64,000 nucleotides of DNA from SpSt-539 sp964549445 (GTDB lineage Bacteria > Planctomycetota > Phycisphaerae > UBA1845 > UTPLA1): assembly GCA_964549445.1 (NCBI GenBank), contig CAZJVS010000005.1:62001-126000 (forward strand). The letters run 5' to 3'. The notes below the pieces were generated by a model. That model was not told the origin of the DNA. It saw only the letters and a program-made list of their open reading frames with translations, and made no database searches. The translations under genes were made by a program, and so were the position numbers. Of the stretch, positions 44,910 to 54,277 are shown piece after piece (the stretch's first letter is position 1; each line of letters opens with the position of its first letter).

Positions 44910-47900
44910 ATGGTTACACGCACGATTTCACATGGCACTGCACTGCTGGCAATCCTGTTCGCCGCATCTGCAGTCCTGCCGGCCCGCGCGCAGACCTGGG
45001 ACGGTGGCGGGACCGACAACAACTGGACCACGGCCAACAATTGGAACCCGAACGGTGCGCCGTTGAACAACGGTACGGCCAATGTCTCATTCGCCGGCGC
45101 CACGCGGCCGACGCCGACCGTGAACGCTCCGTATTCCGTCAACTCAATCACGTTTGTGTCGGGCGCGGCCAGTTTCACGATCGGCGGGACAGCACTGGGC
45201 ACCGGCGCCGGAGGAATCATCAACAACGATGATTCTCTGCAATCCATCAGCACGTCGGATCTATTCGTGAGCGGCCCGCAGTCGTGGAATTCAGCCGCCG
45301 GTGCGTTAAGCGTGCTCGCGAACATTCAGGGAGACGGCCCGCTGACAGTCACCGGTTCGTTTGCAACAACACTCGGATCTGGGAGCTCGTTCATCAGCCT
45401 GACTGACGCGCTGGTGAAGAACGGCTCCGGGATTGCGTCGGTAGTCGGGACTCTCTCGGCGGCGGGCGGGTTGACGATCAACGCAGGAACGCTCCAGCTT
45501 GGCTCGTCGGATCGGCTGGCCGATACGCAGAACGTAACTGTCAGCGGCGGCACGCTCGATCTGCAGTCCAACTCCGACGCAATCAACCTACTGACGCTGA
45601 TCAGTGGATCGGTTTCGGGCACGGGCACGCTATCGGCCGCCGTTGCCCACGACGTTCGAAGTGGAACCATCTCCGCCAAGCTCGGTGGCTCGGCCGGGCT
45701 GTTTAAGAGCACAGCCGGGACGGTCAATTTGACTGCCAAGGGTTCTTACGCGGGCGAAACGCAGATTCAGGCCGGCACGCTCGCGCTGGGATCAAACGAA
45801 GTACTACCGAATACGAGCAACGTCTTAGTCAACGGCGGGACGCTGGATATCTCCACTCGCACAGAAACCATTAACTCGGTGGGGCTGGTGAGCGGCTCGA
45901 TCACAGGAACGACGGGAGCGCTCATCGGAACCGACTACACCGTTAGCAACGGCATGATCAGCGCGCGGCTCGTCGGAACGGCCGGTCTGACGAAGCAGAG
46001 CGCCGGAACGGTGACGCTGTCCGGCGCAAATCTGTATACCGGCTTGACCAGCGTGTTCGGTGGAACGTTGGCACTCGGCGCCAGCAACGTGCTGGACAAT
46101 TCGAGCAACCTGACGGTCAGTGGTGGAACTCTTGACCTGTCGACTTTCTCCGACTTCGTTGGCGCCGTGACGCTGACGAGCGGCTCGATCACCGGCACCG
46201 GAACACTTACGGGAAGCTCGTACAGCGTCGAAAGCGGCAGCGTGAGCGCGAAGCTCGGCGGCTCGGCGGCGCTCACGAAATCCGCCGCCGGCACCGTTAC
46301 GCTGAGCGCGGCAAATACGTACACCGGTCTGACCAGCGTGCTGGCCGGCACGCTCGCGCTCGGTGCCAGCAACGTGCTCGCCGATTCGGGCAACATCACA
46401 GTCAGTGGCGGGACTCTAGCCCTCTCATCGTTTTCCGATACGGTGAACGCGGTAACGCTTACGGGTGGATCACTCACCGGAACAACGGGAACGTTGACCG
46501 GTAGCGCCTATAACGTCGAGAGCGGCTCGATCACTGCAAAGCTGGGAGGCACAGCCGACCTCACCAAAACCAGCGCCGGGACCGTAACGTTGAGTGGCGC
46601 GAACACATACACGGGCCTCACCAGCGTGCTGGCCGGCACGCTCGCGCTCGGTGCCAGCAACGTGCTCGCCGATTCGGGCAACATCACAGTCAGTGGCGGG
46701 ACTCTAGCCCTCTCATCGTTTTCCGATACGGTGAACGCGGTAACGCTTACGGGTGGATCACTCACCGGAACAACGGGAACGTTGACCGGTAGCGCCTATA
46801 ACGTCGAGAGCGGCTCGATCACTGCAAAGCTGGGAGGCACAGCCGACCTCACCAAAACCAGCGCCGGGACCGTAACGTTGAGTGGCGCGAACACATACAC
46901 GGGCCTCACCAGCGTGCTGGCCGGCACGCTCGCGCTCGGTGCCAACAATGTCTTGGCGGACGCCACGAATCTGATCGTCAACGGCGGAACGGTTAATCTC
47001 GCTTCTTTTTCCGACACGGTTAACGCAGTCACGCTGGTCAGCGGCCTGATCACATTCGGAACGCTCACCGGCAGTGCATTCAATGTTGAGAGCGGTACGA
47101 TCTACGCCGACCTCAGCGGCAATGCGAGTCTCGTCAAGACCACACCGGGGTGGGTAGAGCTCAAGAGCGTCGCGAACACCTTCACCGGCGGAACCGACAT
47201 ACATGCTGGAACGCTTTGGCTCAACGGAGGAATCGATCGCCTTCCAAACACGTCCAACTTGACGATCAGCGGTGGGAGCATTCTGGTTGGATCACCCAGC
47301 GAGTTCGTGGGAACCGTCACGCTGATCAGCGGTTCCATTGAACCATCGGCTCAAAACCTGATCGGTACTGCATACAATGTGCAGAGCGGAGTCATTCATA
47401 GTTCGCTCGGAGGAGCGGCGCCACTGACGAAGACGACGGTCGGAACGGTTACCGTTGCCGGCTGGCTGTCGTATTCCGGCGCAACGAACGTAGTTGAGGG
47501 CACGCTCGCGCTCGGCGTCGACGGCAGATTGAACGGCGGCGGCCTCGTAACCGTAGCGCCGGGCGCGAACCTTGAAGGCTCCGGGCTCATCGCGGGGCCC
47601 GTGGTTAACAACGGCCGCATTGCTCCCGGTGCGTCGGCCGGTACGCTGTCCCTGTCCAACACGTTCACGCAAAATGCTGCCGCGTCGCTCGACATCGAGA
47701 TCGGCGGCATGTTGGTTGGCGCGCAACATGATCGACTGGCGATAACCGGGACGGCGACGCTGGCGGGGACGCTCAATGTGTCGCTCATCAACGGGTTTTC
47801 TCCTGAGGGCTCCCAGAGCTTCGTGCTACTCACCGCCGGTTCCATCAACGGCACGTTTGACACGGTTAATCTGCCGGCGCTGGCACCCTTCAAGTCGTGG

Positions 47901-49634
47901 CAACTCGAGTATTTACCGACCATGGTAGTCCTCCACCACAGTGATTGTGCGTCGGTGGACAGTGACGCGGACGGCATCGGCGACGGGTGCGACAATTGCT
48001 TAAACCTGGCCAACGCAGACCAGGCCGACGCCGACGCCGACCAGCGAGGAAACGTATGTGACCCGTGTCCGAACATTGCCGCCTGGGTCCAGACCAACCG
48101 GCTACTCGCATCGGATGCGGCCGTCGATGACTACTTCGGATCCGGACTCGCAACCGACGGGCAGACCACCCTGATCGGTGCGCCCGGCGACGACGGCGCT
48201 TTCACCGATTCCGGGGCCGTGTATGTGTTCGCTCGAAGTGGATCTGCCTGGACGCAACAGGCAAAGCTGGTTCCCCTGGACCCCGTGCAGTACGCTGTTT
48301 TCGGAGGCAGTATCGCCGTGAGCGGCGACACGGCGGTCATCGGAGCGCCAGGCTATACCGAGGGTGGAGTCGCGAACGCCGGAACTGCGTATGTGTTTGT
48401 TCAATCCGGTGGCGTCTGGAGCCAGCAGGCGCGGCTTACGATCAGTGATCCTCTAGAATTCCCGGCTAGTGTCGGCCTTAGCGTCGCGATCGACGGCGAC
48501 ACGATTGTCTTGGGCGCGCCGAACGAAGACACCGCCCCATCCTTTCAGACCGGCGCCGCGTACGTCTTCACTCGCAACGGCGCCCTCTGGACACAGCAAG
48601 CGCGACTAACCCCCACTGAGATCTTCTCGGAGCGTTTTTTCGGGGCGGATGTGGCGATCCGCGGTGATATACTGCTCGTGGGGGCCCTGAGAGGAAATGC
48701 GGCGACCCCGGGGGCGGGTGGCGGTTCGGTGTATGTATTTCTCCGGAGTGGGACTACGTGGACGCAAGCGGCTGAGTTTGGTGCAGCGGACGCCACCGGC
48801 GCTCAGGACTTTTTCGGGTATTCCGTCGCGCTTGGCGATGGCGTTGCGGTGGTCGGCGCACCGAACGTCGATGATGTCGGGAGCAATTCCGGCGCGGCCT
48901 ACATTTTCACTGGCGGCGGTGCCGTCTGGACCGAGCGGGCCAAGTTGACGCCAAGCGACACGGCAGCGAACGATCGCTTTGGCGCCAACGTGTCGATTCA
49001 GGGCAACACGGTCGTGGTCGGCAGCTACGCCTATACCGCACGACCACACTCTGCCTACGTCTTCAGCCGAGCCGGCGCAACCTGGTCTCAGCGGGCGGCC
49101 CTGCCTACGCCTGCAACGATTACCAGCGACAGCGCGTGGTACAGGGTCCGGCTGTTCGGCACCACGGCGTTTGTCGCCGCCAGTAGCGACGGCGAGGCCG
49201 CAGCACACGCGGGCGCAGTCACCGCCTTCCAACTCGATCCGGAGGTCCCGGATACAGATTCCGATGGAGCCGGTGACGCATGCGATAATTGTTTGGCAGT
49301 TGCTAATCCGGATCAGGCAGATGCGGATAGCGACGGTCGCGGGAACGGATGCGACAATTGTCCAAACGTTGCGAACGCGGATCAGGTCGACGCGGACAGT
49401 GACGGCCGTGGTGATGCGTGTGACACCTGCCCCGCTTGGCCCAATCCAAATCAGAACACCGGCGACCTGAACGGCGACACGTTCGTCACCACGACGGACC
49501 TGCCCGACTTCGTCCAAGTGTTGACGGGGACTTTGACAAATCCCCTGCAACTTGAAGCGGCGGACGTAGACTGCGATGGCCTGCGGAATGCAGCCGATAT
49601 CCAAGCAATGATCGACCTGCTTCTCGCGCCGTAG
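44910..49634 (+). CDS. Giant adhesin-like protein: autotransporter-type strands, TSP3, FG-GAP, dockerin-like tail
   Basis: The 1574-residue protein has a signal peptide (MVTRTISHGTALLAILFAAS, cleavage near ARA) and a WDGGGTDNNWTTANNW opening. Some ten autotransporter-associated beta-strand repeats follow (about 85-940; units like SAGTVTLSGANTYTGLTSVL and GTLALGASNVLADSGN). Calcium-binding thrombospondin-3 motifs appear at about 1010-1050 (DSDADGIGDGCDNC), FG-GAP-like propeller repeats at about 1060-1440 (DDYFGSGLATDGQTTLIGAP), TSP3 again, and a dockerin-like end. There is no membrane beta-barrel, so it is not a classical autotransporter. GGAG precedes the ATG at 44910. Probable surface adhesin or matrix protein. 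Confidence 0.85.
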   Translation: MVTRTISHGTALLAILFAASAVLPARAQTWDGGGTDNNWTTANNWNPNGAPLNNGTANVSFAGATRPTPTVNAPYSVNSITFVSGAASFTIGGTALGTGAGGIINNDDSLQSISTSDLFVSGPQSWNSAAGALSVLANIQGDGPLTVTGSFATTLGSGSSFISLTDALVKNGSGIASVVGTLSAAGGLTINAGTLQLGSSDRLADTQNVTVSGGTLDLQSNSDAINLLTLISGSVSGTGTLSAAVAHDVRSGTISAKLGGSAGLFKSTAGTVNLTAKGSYAGETQIQAGTLALGSNEVLPNTSNVLVNGGTLDISTRTETINSVGLVSGSITGTTGALIGTDYTVSNGMISARLVGTAGLTKQSAGTVTLSGANLYTGLTSVFGGTLALGASNVLDNSSNLTVSGGTLDLSTFSDFVGAVTLTSGSITGTGTLTGSSYSVESGSVSAKLGGSAALTKSAAGTVTLSAANTYTGLTSVLAGTLALGASNVLADSGNITVSGGTLALSSFSDTVNAVTLTGGSLTGTTGTLTGSAYNVESGSITAKLGGTADLTKTSAGTVTLSGANTYTGLTSVLAGTLALGASNVLADSGNITVSGGTLALSSFSDTVNAVTLTGGSLTGTTGTLTGSAYNVESGSITAKLGGTADLTKTSAGTVTLSGANTYTGLTSVLAGTLALGANNVLADATNLIVNGGTVNLASFSDTVNAVTLVSGLITFGTLTGSAFNVESGTIYADLSGNASLVKTTPGWVELKSVANTFTGGTDIHAGTLWLNGGIDRLPNTSNLTISGGSILVGSPSEFVGTVTLISGSIEPSAQNLIGTAYNVQSGVIHSSLGGAAPLTKTTVGTVTVAGWLSYSGATNVVEGTLALGVDGRLNGGGLVTVAPGANLEGSGLIAGPVVNNGRIAPGASAGTLSLSNTFTQNAAASLDIEIGGMLVGAQHDRLAITGTATLAGTLNVSLINGFSPEGSQSFVLLTAGSINGTFDTVNLPALAPFKSWQLEYLPTMVVLHHSDCASVDSDADGIGDGCDNCLNLANADQADADADQRGNVCDPCPNIAAWVQTNRLLASDAAVDDYFGSGLATDGQTTLIGAPGDDGAFTDSGAVYVFARSGSAWTQQAKLVPLDPVQYAVFGGSIAVSGDTAVIGAPGYTEGGVANAGTAYVFVQSGGVWSQQARLTISDPLEFPASVGLSVAIDGDTIVLGAPNEDTAPSFQTGAAYVFTRNGALWTQQARLTPTEIFSERFFGADVAIRGDILLVGALRGNAATPGAGGGSVYVFLRSGTTWTQAAEFGAADATGAQDFFGYSVALGDGVAVVGAPNVDDVGSNSGAAYIFTGGGAVWTERAKLTPSDTAANDRFGANVSIQGNTVVVGSYAYTARPHSAYVFSRAGATWSQRAALPTPATITSDSAWYRVRLFGTTAFVAASSDGEAAAHAGAVTAFQLDPEVPDTDSDGAGDACDNCLAVANPDQADADSDGRGNGCDNCPNVANADQVDADSDGRGDACDTCPAWPNPNQNTGDLNGDTFVTTTDLPDFVQVLTGTLTNPLQLEAADVDCDGLRNAADIQAMIDLLLAP
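46332..46907 (+). repeat. Exact tandem duplication, two 288-bp units
   Basis: Positions 46332-46619 and 46620-46907 are identical base for base, and the identity continues for about 35 bp into the next unit (to about 46943). The unit encodes 96 residues, one repeat module of the adhesin-like protein. Flanking modules are diverged at the DNA level, so this copy arose recently or is kept uniform by recombination. Confidence 0.93.
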
Positions 49635-49787
49635 ATCAACGGCGGAATTCCGACCCCCGGACGTACCAAGCAGGACGCACGGTCAACGGACACACCCGCA
49701 ACTTCATTTCCGATAGGCCCTTGGAGGCGGCGCCGCCACCGTCGCCGCCGTTTTCCACTGCCAAGCAGCGTCGGCCGCCAGCACCTA

Positions 49788-49816
49788 TTGGACCCCCGGG
49801 CTTGCGACGCTATACT
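49788..49816 (+). promoter_or_regulatory. Promoter of korAB
   Basis: TTGGAC, 17 bp and TATACT lie in the otherwise gene-free 381-bp gap before korA, giving a leader of about 190 nt. Confidence 0.65.
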
Positions 49817-50015
49817 GCCTCGACGTTTGATTGATGAGGATGCACGGAATCAGCCGAGACTCTATTCCGATCCATTCGTCGATGCACGGAGGCATCCAGC
49901 GTTCAAATCGCGTCTAACCATCGAAATGAAAACGGGTTAACGCGAATCAATCGCGGGCGGGTTGGCTCGTCGGTCAATTGGAGTCGGAATCGGCTTTGAG
50001 GAAAAACGATTAGCC

Positions 50016-51878
50016 ATGGACACGTTAGCAAAGCGCGCGGTTGGCCAGCAGGATGTTGAAGAAGTTTCCGTTCGATTCTGCGGCGACTCGGGCGACGGAA
50101 TGCAGCTCGTCGGTACGCAGTTTACCAACGCGTCCGCCGTCTTCGGCAACGACGTTGCGACCTTTCCTGACTTTCCCGCCGAAATCCGGGCCCCGGCCGG
50201 TTCGCTGGCCGGCGTCAGCGGTTTTCAGGTCAACTTCAGCAGCCACGACGTCCACACCCCGGGCGACCGCGTCAACGCGCTCATCGCGATGAATCCGGCC
50301 GCGCTGAAGACGAACATCCGCGACGTCGAAGTTGGCGGAATTGTCATCGTCAACGAAGACGCGTTCGACAAGTCCGACCTGACAAAGGCGGGATACACCG
50401 TCAACCCGCTCGATGACGGCTCACTCGGCAAGTATCAGCTCTATCGCGTCCCGATGGAGAAGCTCAACGCCGACGCCCTCAAGGACATCGCCGGGGAAAT
50501 CGGATCGAAGGCCGTCGGCCGCTGTAAGAACTTCTTCGCGCTTGGGATCGCGGCCTGGATCTACAACCGCCCCCTTCAGCCGACAATCGACTGGATCACG
50601 AGCAAATTCGGCTCCAAGCCACAGGTGGCCGATGCAAACATCCGTGCCCTGAAGGCGGGTTACTACTACGGCGAAACCGCCGAGATGTTTCCGACGCGCT
50701 ACAGCGTCGCCAAGGCCAAGCTCACACCCGGCCGCTACCGCAAGATCACAGGTAACGACGCACTCGCACTCGGCCTCGTAACCGCCGCCGAACTCGCGAC
50801 TACGCCGCTGCTCTACGCTTCGTACCCGATTACGCCCGCCAGCGATATTCTGCACATGCTCTCAGGCTACAAGCACTACGGCGTGCGAACGTTTCAAGCC
50901 GAGGATGAGATCGCCGCGATCACGGCGGCCATCGGCGCATCCTTCGCCGGCGTGATCGGCGCCACCGGTACCAGCGGTCCGGGCATGGCGCTCAAGGGTG
51001 AGGCGATGGGCCTCGCAGTCATGCTTGAGCTGCCGCTGATCATCGTGGATGTGCAGCGCGGCGGACCCAGTACGGGGCTGCCGACCAAGACCGAGCAGGC
51101 CGACCTGCTTCAAGCCGTCGTCGGCCGCAATGGCGAATGCCCGCTCTGCGTCATCGCCGCACGCTCGCCCGGCGACTGCTTCGACATGGCCATCTGGGCA
51201 GTCCGCATCGCCACCCAGTTCATGCTCCCGGTCATCCTTCTCTCCGACGGCTACATCGGCAACGGCGCGGAACCGTGGATCATCCCGGATCCGTCAAAAT
51301 TCAAGAAAATCGAAATCAAGCACCCGACAAAGTCGCAGGACGGCCACTTCAAGCCGTACGAGCGCGACGCGAACTTGTCGCGGCCTTGGGCTATTCCCGG
51401 CGTCGCCGGCCTCGAGCACCGCATCGGTGGTCTTGAGAAAGAAGACATCACCGGCAATATCAGCTACGACCCGCAGAATCACCAGCACATGATCAATTTG
51501 CGGGCGAAAAAGGTGGCTAACATTGCCAAGATACTCCCGCCGCTCGAGGTCGACGGACCGTCATCGGGCGATCTGCTCGTATTGGGCTGGGGTGGGACGT
51601 ACGGTTCGATCTACAGCGCCGCCGAGCGCGCCCGAGCCATGGGCTACAACGTGTCGAACGCGCACCTGCAGTTCCTCAACCCGTTTCCGTCGAACCTCGG
51701 CGCGGTGCTGCGGAGCTTCAAGAAAGTGCTGATTCCCGAACTCAATGCCGGCCAGCTGCTGAAGCTTATCCGTGCCGAGTTCCTCATCGATGCGGTCGGA
51801 TTCAACAAGGTTCAGGGCAAGCCCTTCCTGATCGCCGAAATCGTCGAAAAGATCATCCAACTCTCGGAGAAGAGGTAA
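50016..51878 (+). CDS. korA: 2-oxoacid:ferredoxin oxidoreductase alpha subunit, gamma-alpha fusion
   Basis: The 620-residue protein joins the gamma domain (about 14-195; VRFCGDSGDGMQLVGTQFT) to the alpha domain (about 230-620; YASYPITPASDILHML, TGTSGPGMALKGEAMGLAV, RGGPSTGLPTKTEQADL). With KorB it forms a TPP- and iron-sulfur-dependent enzyme that interconverts 2-oxoglutarate (or a related 2-oxoacid) and the acyl-CoA with ferredoxin, as in anaerobic or reductive TCA metabolism. The ATG at 50016 is preceded by AGGAA at long spacing; the start is probable, not certain. korB follows after 5 bp. Confidence 0.93.
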   Translation: MDTLAKRAVGQQDVEEVSVRFCGDSGDGMQLVGTQFTNASAVFGNDVATFPDFPAEIRAPAGSLAGVSGFQVNFSSHDVHTPGDRVNALIAMNPAALKTNIRDVEVGGIVIVNEDAFDKSDLTKAGYTVNPLDDGSLGKYQLYRVPMEKLNADALKDIAGEIGSKAVGRCKNFFALGIAAWIYNRPLQPTIDWITSKFGSKPQVADANIRALKAGYYYGETAEMFPTRYSVAKAKLTPGRYRKITGNDALALGLVTAAELATTPLLYASYPITPASDILHMLSGYKHYGVRTFQAEDEIAAITAAIGASFAGVIGATGTSGPGMALKGEAMGLAVMLELPLIIVDVQRGGPSTGLPTKTEQADLLQAVVGRNGECPLCVIAARSPGDCFDMAIWAVRIATQFMLPVILLSDGYIGNGAEPWIIPDPSKFKKIEIKHPTKSQDGHFKPYERDANLSRPWAIPGVAGLEHRIGGLEKEDITGNISYDPQNHQHMINLRAKKVANIAKILPPLEVDGPSSGDLLVLGWGGTYGSIYSAAERARAMGYNVSNAHLQFLNPFPSNLGAVLRSFKKVLIPELNAGQLLKLIRAEFLIDAVGFNKVQGKPFLIAEIVEKIIQLSEKR

Positions 51879-51883
51879 TCGTC

Positions 51884-52906
51884 ATGCATAGTCAGGGAAG
51901 TCTCCCGGTTCTCACCGCCAAGGATTTCACGACCGACCAGGACGTCCGCTGGTGCCCGGGTTGCGGCGACTACTCCATTCTGGCCCAGGTGAAAAAGGTC
52001 TTGCCGACACTCGGCATCCCCAAGGAGAAGTTCGTCTTCGTCTCGGGAATCGGCTGCTCCAGTCGTTTCCCGTACTACGTCGAGACCTATGGAATGCATT
52101 CGATTCACGGCCGTGCACCGGCTGTTGCAACCGGAATCAAGGCCGCTCGGCCCGATCTCTCCGTTTGGGTCGCGACAGGCGACGGTGACGGCCTCTCAAT
52201 CGGCGGCAATCACTTGATCCACGCTATTCGCCGAAACGTCGACTTGAAGATTCTGCTCTTCAACAACCGCATCTACGGACTGACGAAGGGCCAGTACTCC
52301 CCCACGTCCGAGCTTGGAAAGAAGACGAAGTCCTCGCCCTTCGGCACCGTCGATCTTCCTCTCAATCCTATTACGCTCGCACTCGGCGCCGATGCGACGT
52401 TCGTCGCCCGATCGATCGACGCCGACCCCAAGCACATGGAATACATCCTCCAGCGCGCCGCCGCTCACAAGGGCTGCGCCTTCGTCGAGATCTACCAGAA
52501 CTGCAACGTCTTCAACGACGGCGCATTCGACTACGCCGCAGTCAAGGACACCCGGCCCGACAATGCGCTCTTCCTTGAGCACGGCAAGCCCATGATCTTT
52601 GGCAAGAACCGCAACAAGGGAATCCGCCTCAACGGCTTGGAGCCCGAAATTGTGGAACTCGGCAGCGGCATCACCGAAGACGACCTGCTGTTCCACGACG
52701 AGAAAATGCGAGAACCGACCCTCGGCATGATGCTGGGCCGCATGTGCCATCCTGAGTTTCCGGAGCCGATGGGCGTCCTGCGCTGCGTCGAAAAGCCGAC
52801 GTTCGACGGTCTGCTGGACGATCAGGTCAACAAAGCTACGGCCAAGCTCGGTCGCGGTCGCCTCGCCGATCTGTACGATGACGGCGAAACGTGGGTCGTT
52901 CAGTAA
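51884..52906 (+). CDS. korB: 2-oxoacid:ferredoxin oxidoreductase beta subunit
   Basis: The 340-residue protein binds TPP through GDGDGLSIGGNHLIHAIRRN (99-118) and the NN at 127-128, and has the cluster-type CPGCGDYSIL (24-33) plus GIGCSSRFPYYV. This is the standard KorB pattern; the length is typical of the 2-oxoglutarate type. No delta ferredoxin subunit is nearby. GAAGAGG precedes the ATG. Confidence 0.95.
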   Translation: MHSQGSLPVLTAKDFTTDQDVRWCPGCGDYSILAQVKKVLPTLGIPKEKFVFVSGIGCSSRFPYYVETYGMHSIHGRAPAVATGIKAARPDLSVWVATGDGDGLSIGGNHLIHAIRRNVDLKILLFNNRIYGLTKGQYSPTSELGKKTKSSPFGTVDLPLNPITLALGADATFVARSIDADPKHMEYILQRAAAHKGCAFVEIYQNCNVFNDGAFDYAAVKDTRPDNALFLEHGKPMIFGKNRNKGIRLNGLEPEIVELGSGITEDDLLFHDEKMREPTLGMMLGRMCHPEFPEPMGVLRCVEKPTFDGLLDDQVNKATAKLGRGRLADLYDDGETWVVQ

Positions 52907-52984
52907 CACTGCGGATCGGTGCTCCCGTAGCTCGCCGTTGCGGCTGGCGTACAAATCGCCCGCGCGGTATGACGCGGCCCACGA

Positions 52985-54097
52985 ATGCTCGCTGTCGCCC
53001 CCTTACCGATTCAGGACGTTCTGCGAGATTACCTCTGGCCGTTCGGCATTGCCCTCATCGTGACGATGACGATCATGCCGGTCGTACGGTCGATCGCCGT
53101 CGCTGGCCAGATTTTTGACGTTCCCGATTCCGGATTGAAGCCGCATGAGCGGCCGATTCCCTATCTCGGCGGTGTGGGGATCTACATCGGCTGGGCCGCC
53201 GCCATCGCCTGGGCTGCTGCCGTCTTTCCACTCTCGCGACACATGCTCGTTCTTATCTTTGCCGCCGGCACGGTAATGATGCTGACCGGCCTGATCGACG
53301 ATATCCGCGATCTTCGGCCGCGGACCAAGCTGCTGTTTGAACTCGTCGCCGCCGGCTTGCTGCTTTGGTCGGGCGTCGGCGGCCACGTTGCGGAGATCTT
53401 CTTCTCCGCTGCTGGAATCGAGGCCCCCGAGTGGTTCGTCCGCACGGTTTCAGCGGCCATCACCGTTTTCATTCTTCTGGGTGCCGGCAATGCCACCAAC
53501 CTCATCGACGGCCTCGACGGACTTTGCACCGGGGTCATCGGGATCATCAGCGTCGGCTTCCTCGTCATCGCAACGCACCTCGCCGTTTGGCAGTCCAGTC
53601 GCACCTGCGACCCCGTTCGCATGACGCTCGCCGTCGCCCTCTTCGGCTCCTGCCTCGCATTCCTGCGTTACAACTTCAACCCCGCGCAGATGTTCATGGG
53701 CGACGCCGGCTCGCTTCTACTCGGCTTCAACGCCGCGACCATCATTCTCCTGTTCGCCGAGAAGGACAAGGCCCGCTGGTTCATCGGCGCGCTCATGGTT
53801 TTCGCCCTGCCGGTCTTCGACACCGCCCTTGCGATCCTTCGCCGCTGGCTGAACGGCCGTCCGCTGTTCATCGGCGACCGAAGCCACTTCTACGACCAAC
53901 TCCGGCAGCGAGGTTTCACCGTTCGGCAAACGGTGCTCATTTCGTACGCCCTGGCGTTCCTCTACGCCGCCGCCGGGTGCCTGGTCCTCTATGTGCGAGG
54001 TCGCTGGGCCGCCGTCGCCTTCCTGCTCGTCAGCGTTTTGTCACTCCTCGCGGTTGCGCGTTACGGCATGCTGCGGCGCGAACCACCCCAAGCGTGA
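52985..54097 (+). CDS. Polyprenyl-phosphate glycosyl-1-phosphate transferase (WecA/MraY family)
   Basis: The 370-residue protein has about ten membrane segments and all family motifs: DDIRDL (105-110), NLIDGLDGL (172-180), FMGDAGS (237-243) and the histidine motif GDRSHFYDQL (297-306). Such enzymes put a sugar-1-phosphate from a UDP-sugar onto undecaprenyl phosphate on the cytoplasmic side of the inner membrane. DRSHFYDQL suggests a WecA/TagO-like, GlcNAc-1-phosphate type rather than MraY. It probably starts O-antigen or other envelope glycan synthesis; no glycan cluster is adjacent. Confidence 0.93.
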   Translation: MLAVAPLPIQDVLRDYLWPFGIALIVTMTIMPVVRSIAVAGQIFDVPDSGLKPHERPIPYLGGVGIYIGWAAAIAWAAAVFPLSRHMLVLIFAAGTVMMLTGLIDDIRDLRPRTKLLFELVAAGLLLWSGVGGHVAEIFFSAAGIEAPEWFVRTVSAAITVFILLGAGNATNLIDGLDGLCTGVIGIISVGFLVIATHLAVWQSSRTCDPVRMTLAVALFGSCLAFLRYNFNPAQMFMGDAGSLLLGFNAATIILLFAEKDKARWFIGALMVFALPVFDTALAILRRWLNGRPLFIGDRSHFYDQLRQRGFTVRQTVLISYALAFLYAAAGCLVLYVRGRWAAVAFLLVSVLSLLAVARYGMLRREPPQA

Positions 54098-54206
54098 TTC
54101 GGGCCGGACAATTCGTCCTGGAGCCCGCCGATCGCCACAAAATCGGAGCGGCCCACAAACCCGTGTAGTGACAGTAGTTTAGACGCAACTTTGCCGCACA
54201 TTCCCC

Positions 54207-54235
54207 TTGCGGCGGAACGCGATTATGGGTACACT
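54207..54235 (+). promoter_or_regulatory. Promoter of the NHL-type PEP-CTERM gene
   Basis: TTGCGG, 17 bp and TACACT lie 42 bp before the ATG at 54278, leaving room for the GGAAGGGA ribosome site in the leader. Confidence 0.6.
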
Positions 54236-54277
54236 GGGTGGTTGTGTGGACGTAGGGTCCGCACGCGGAAGGGAATT

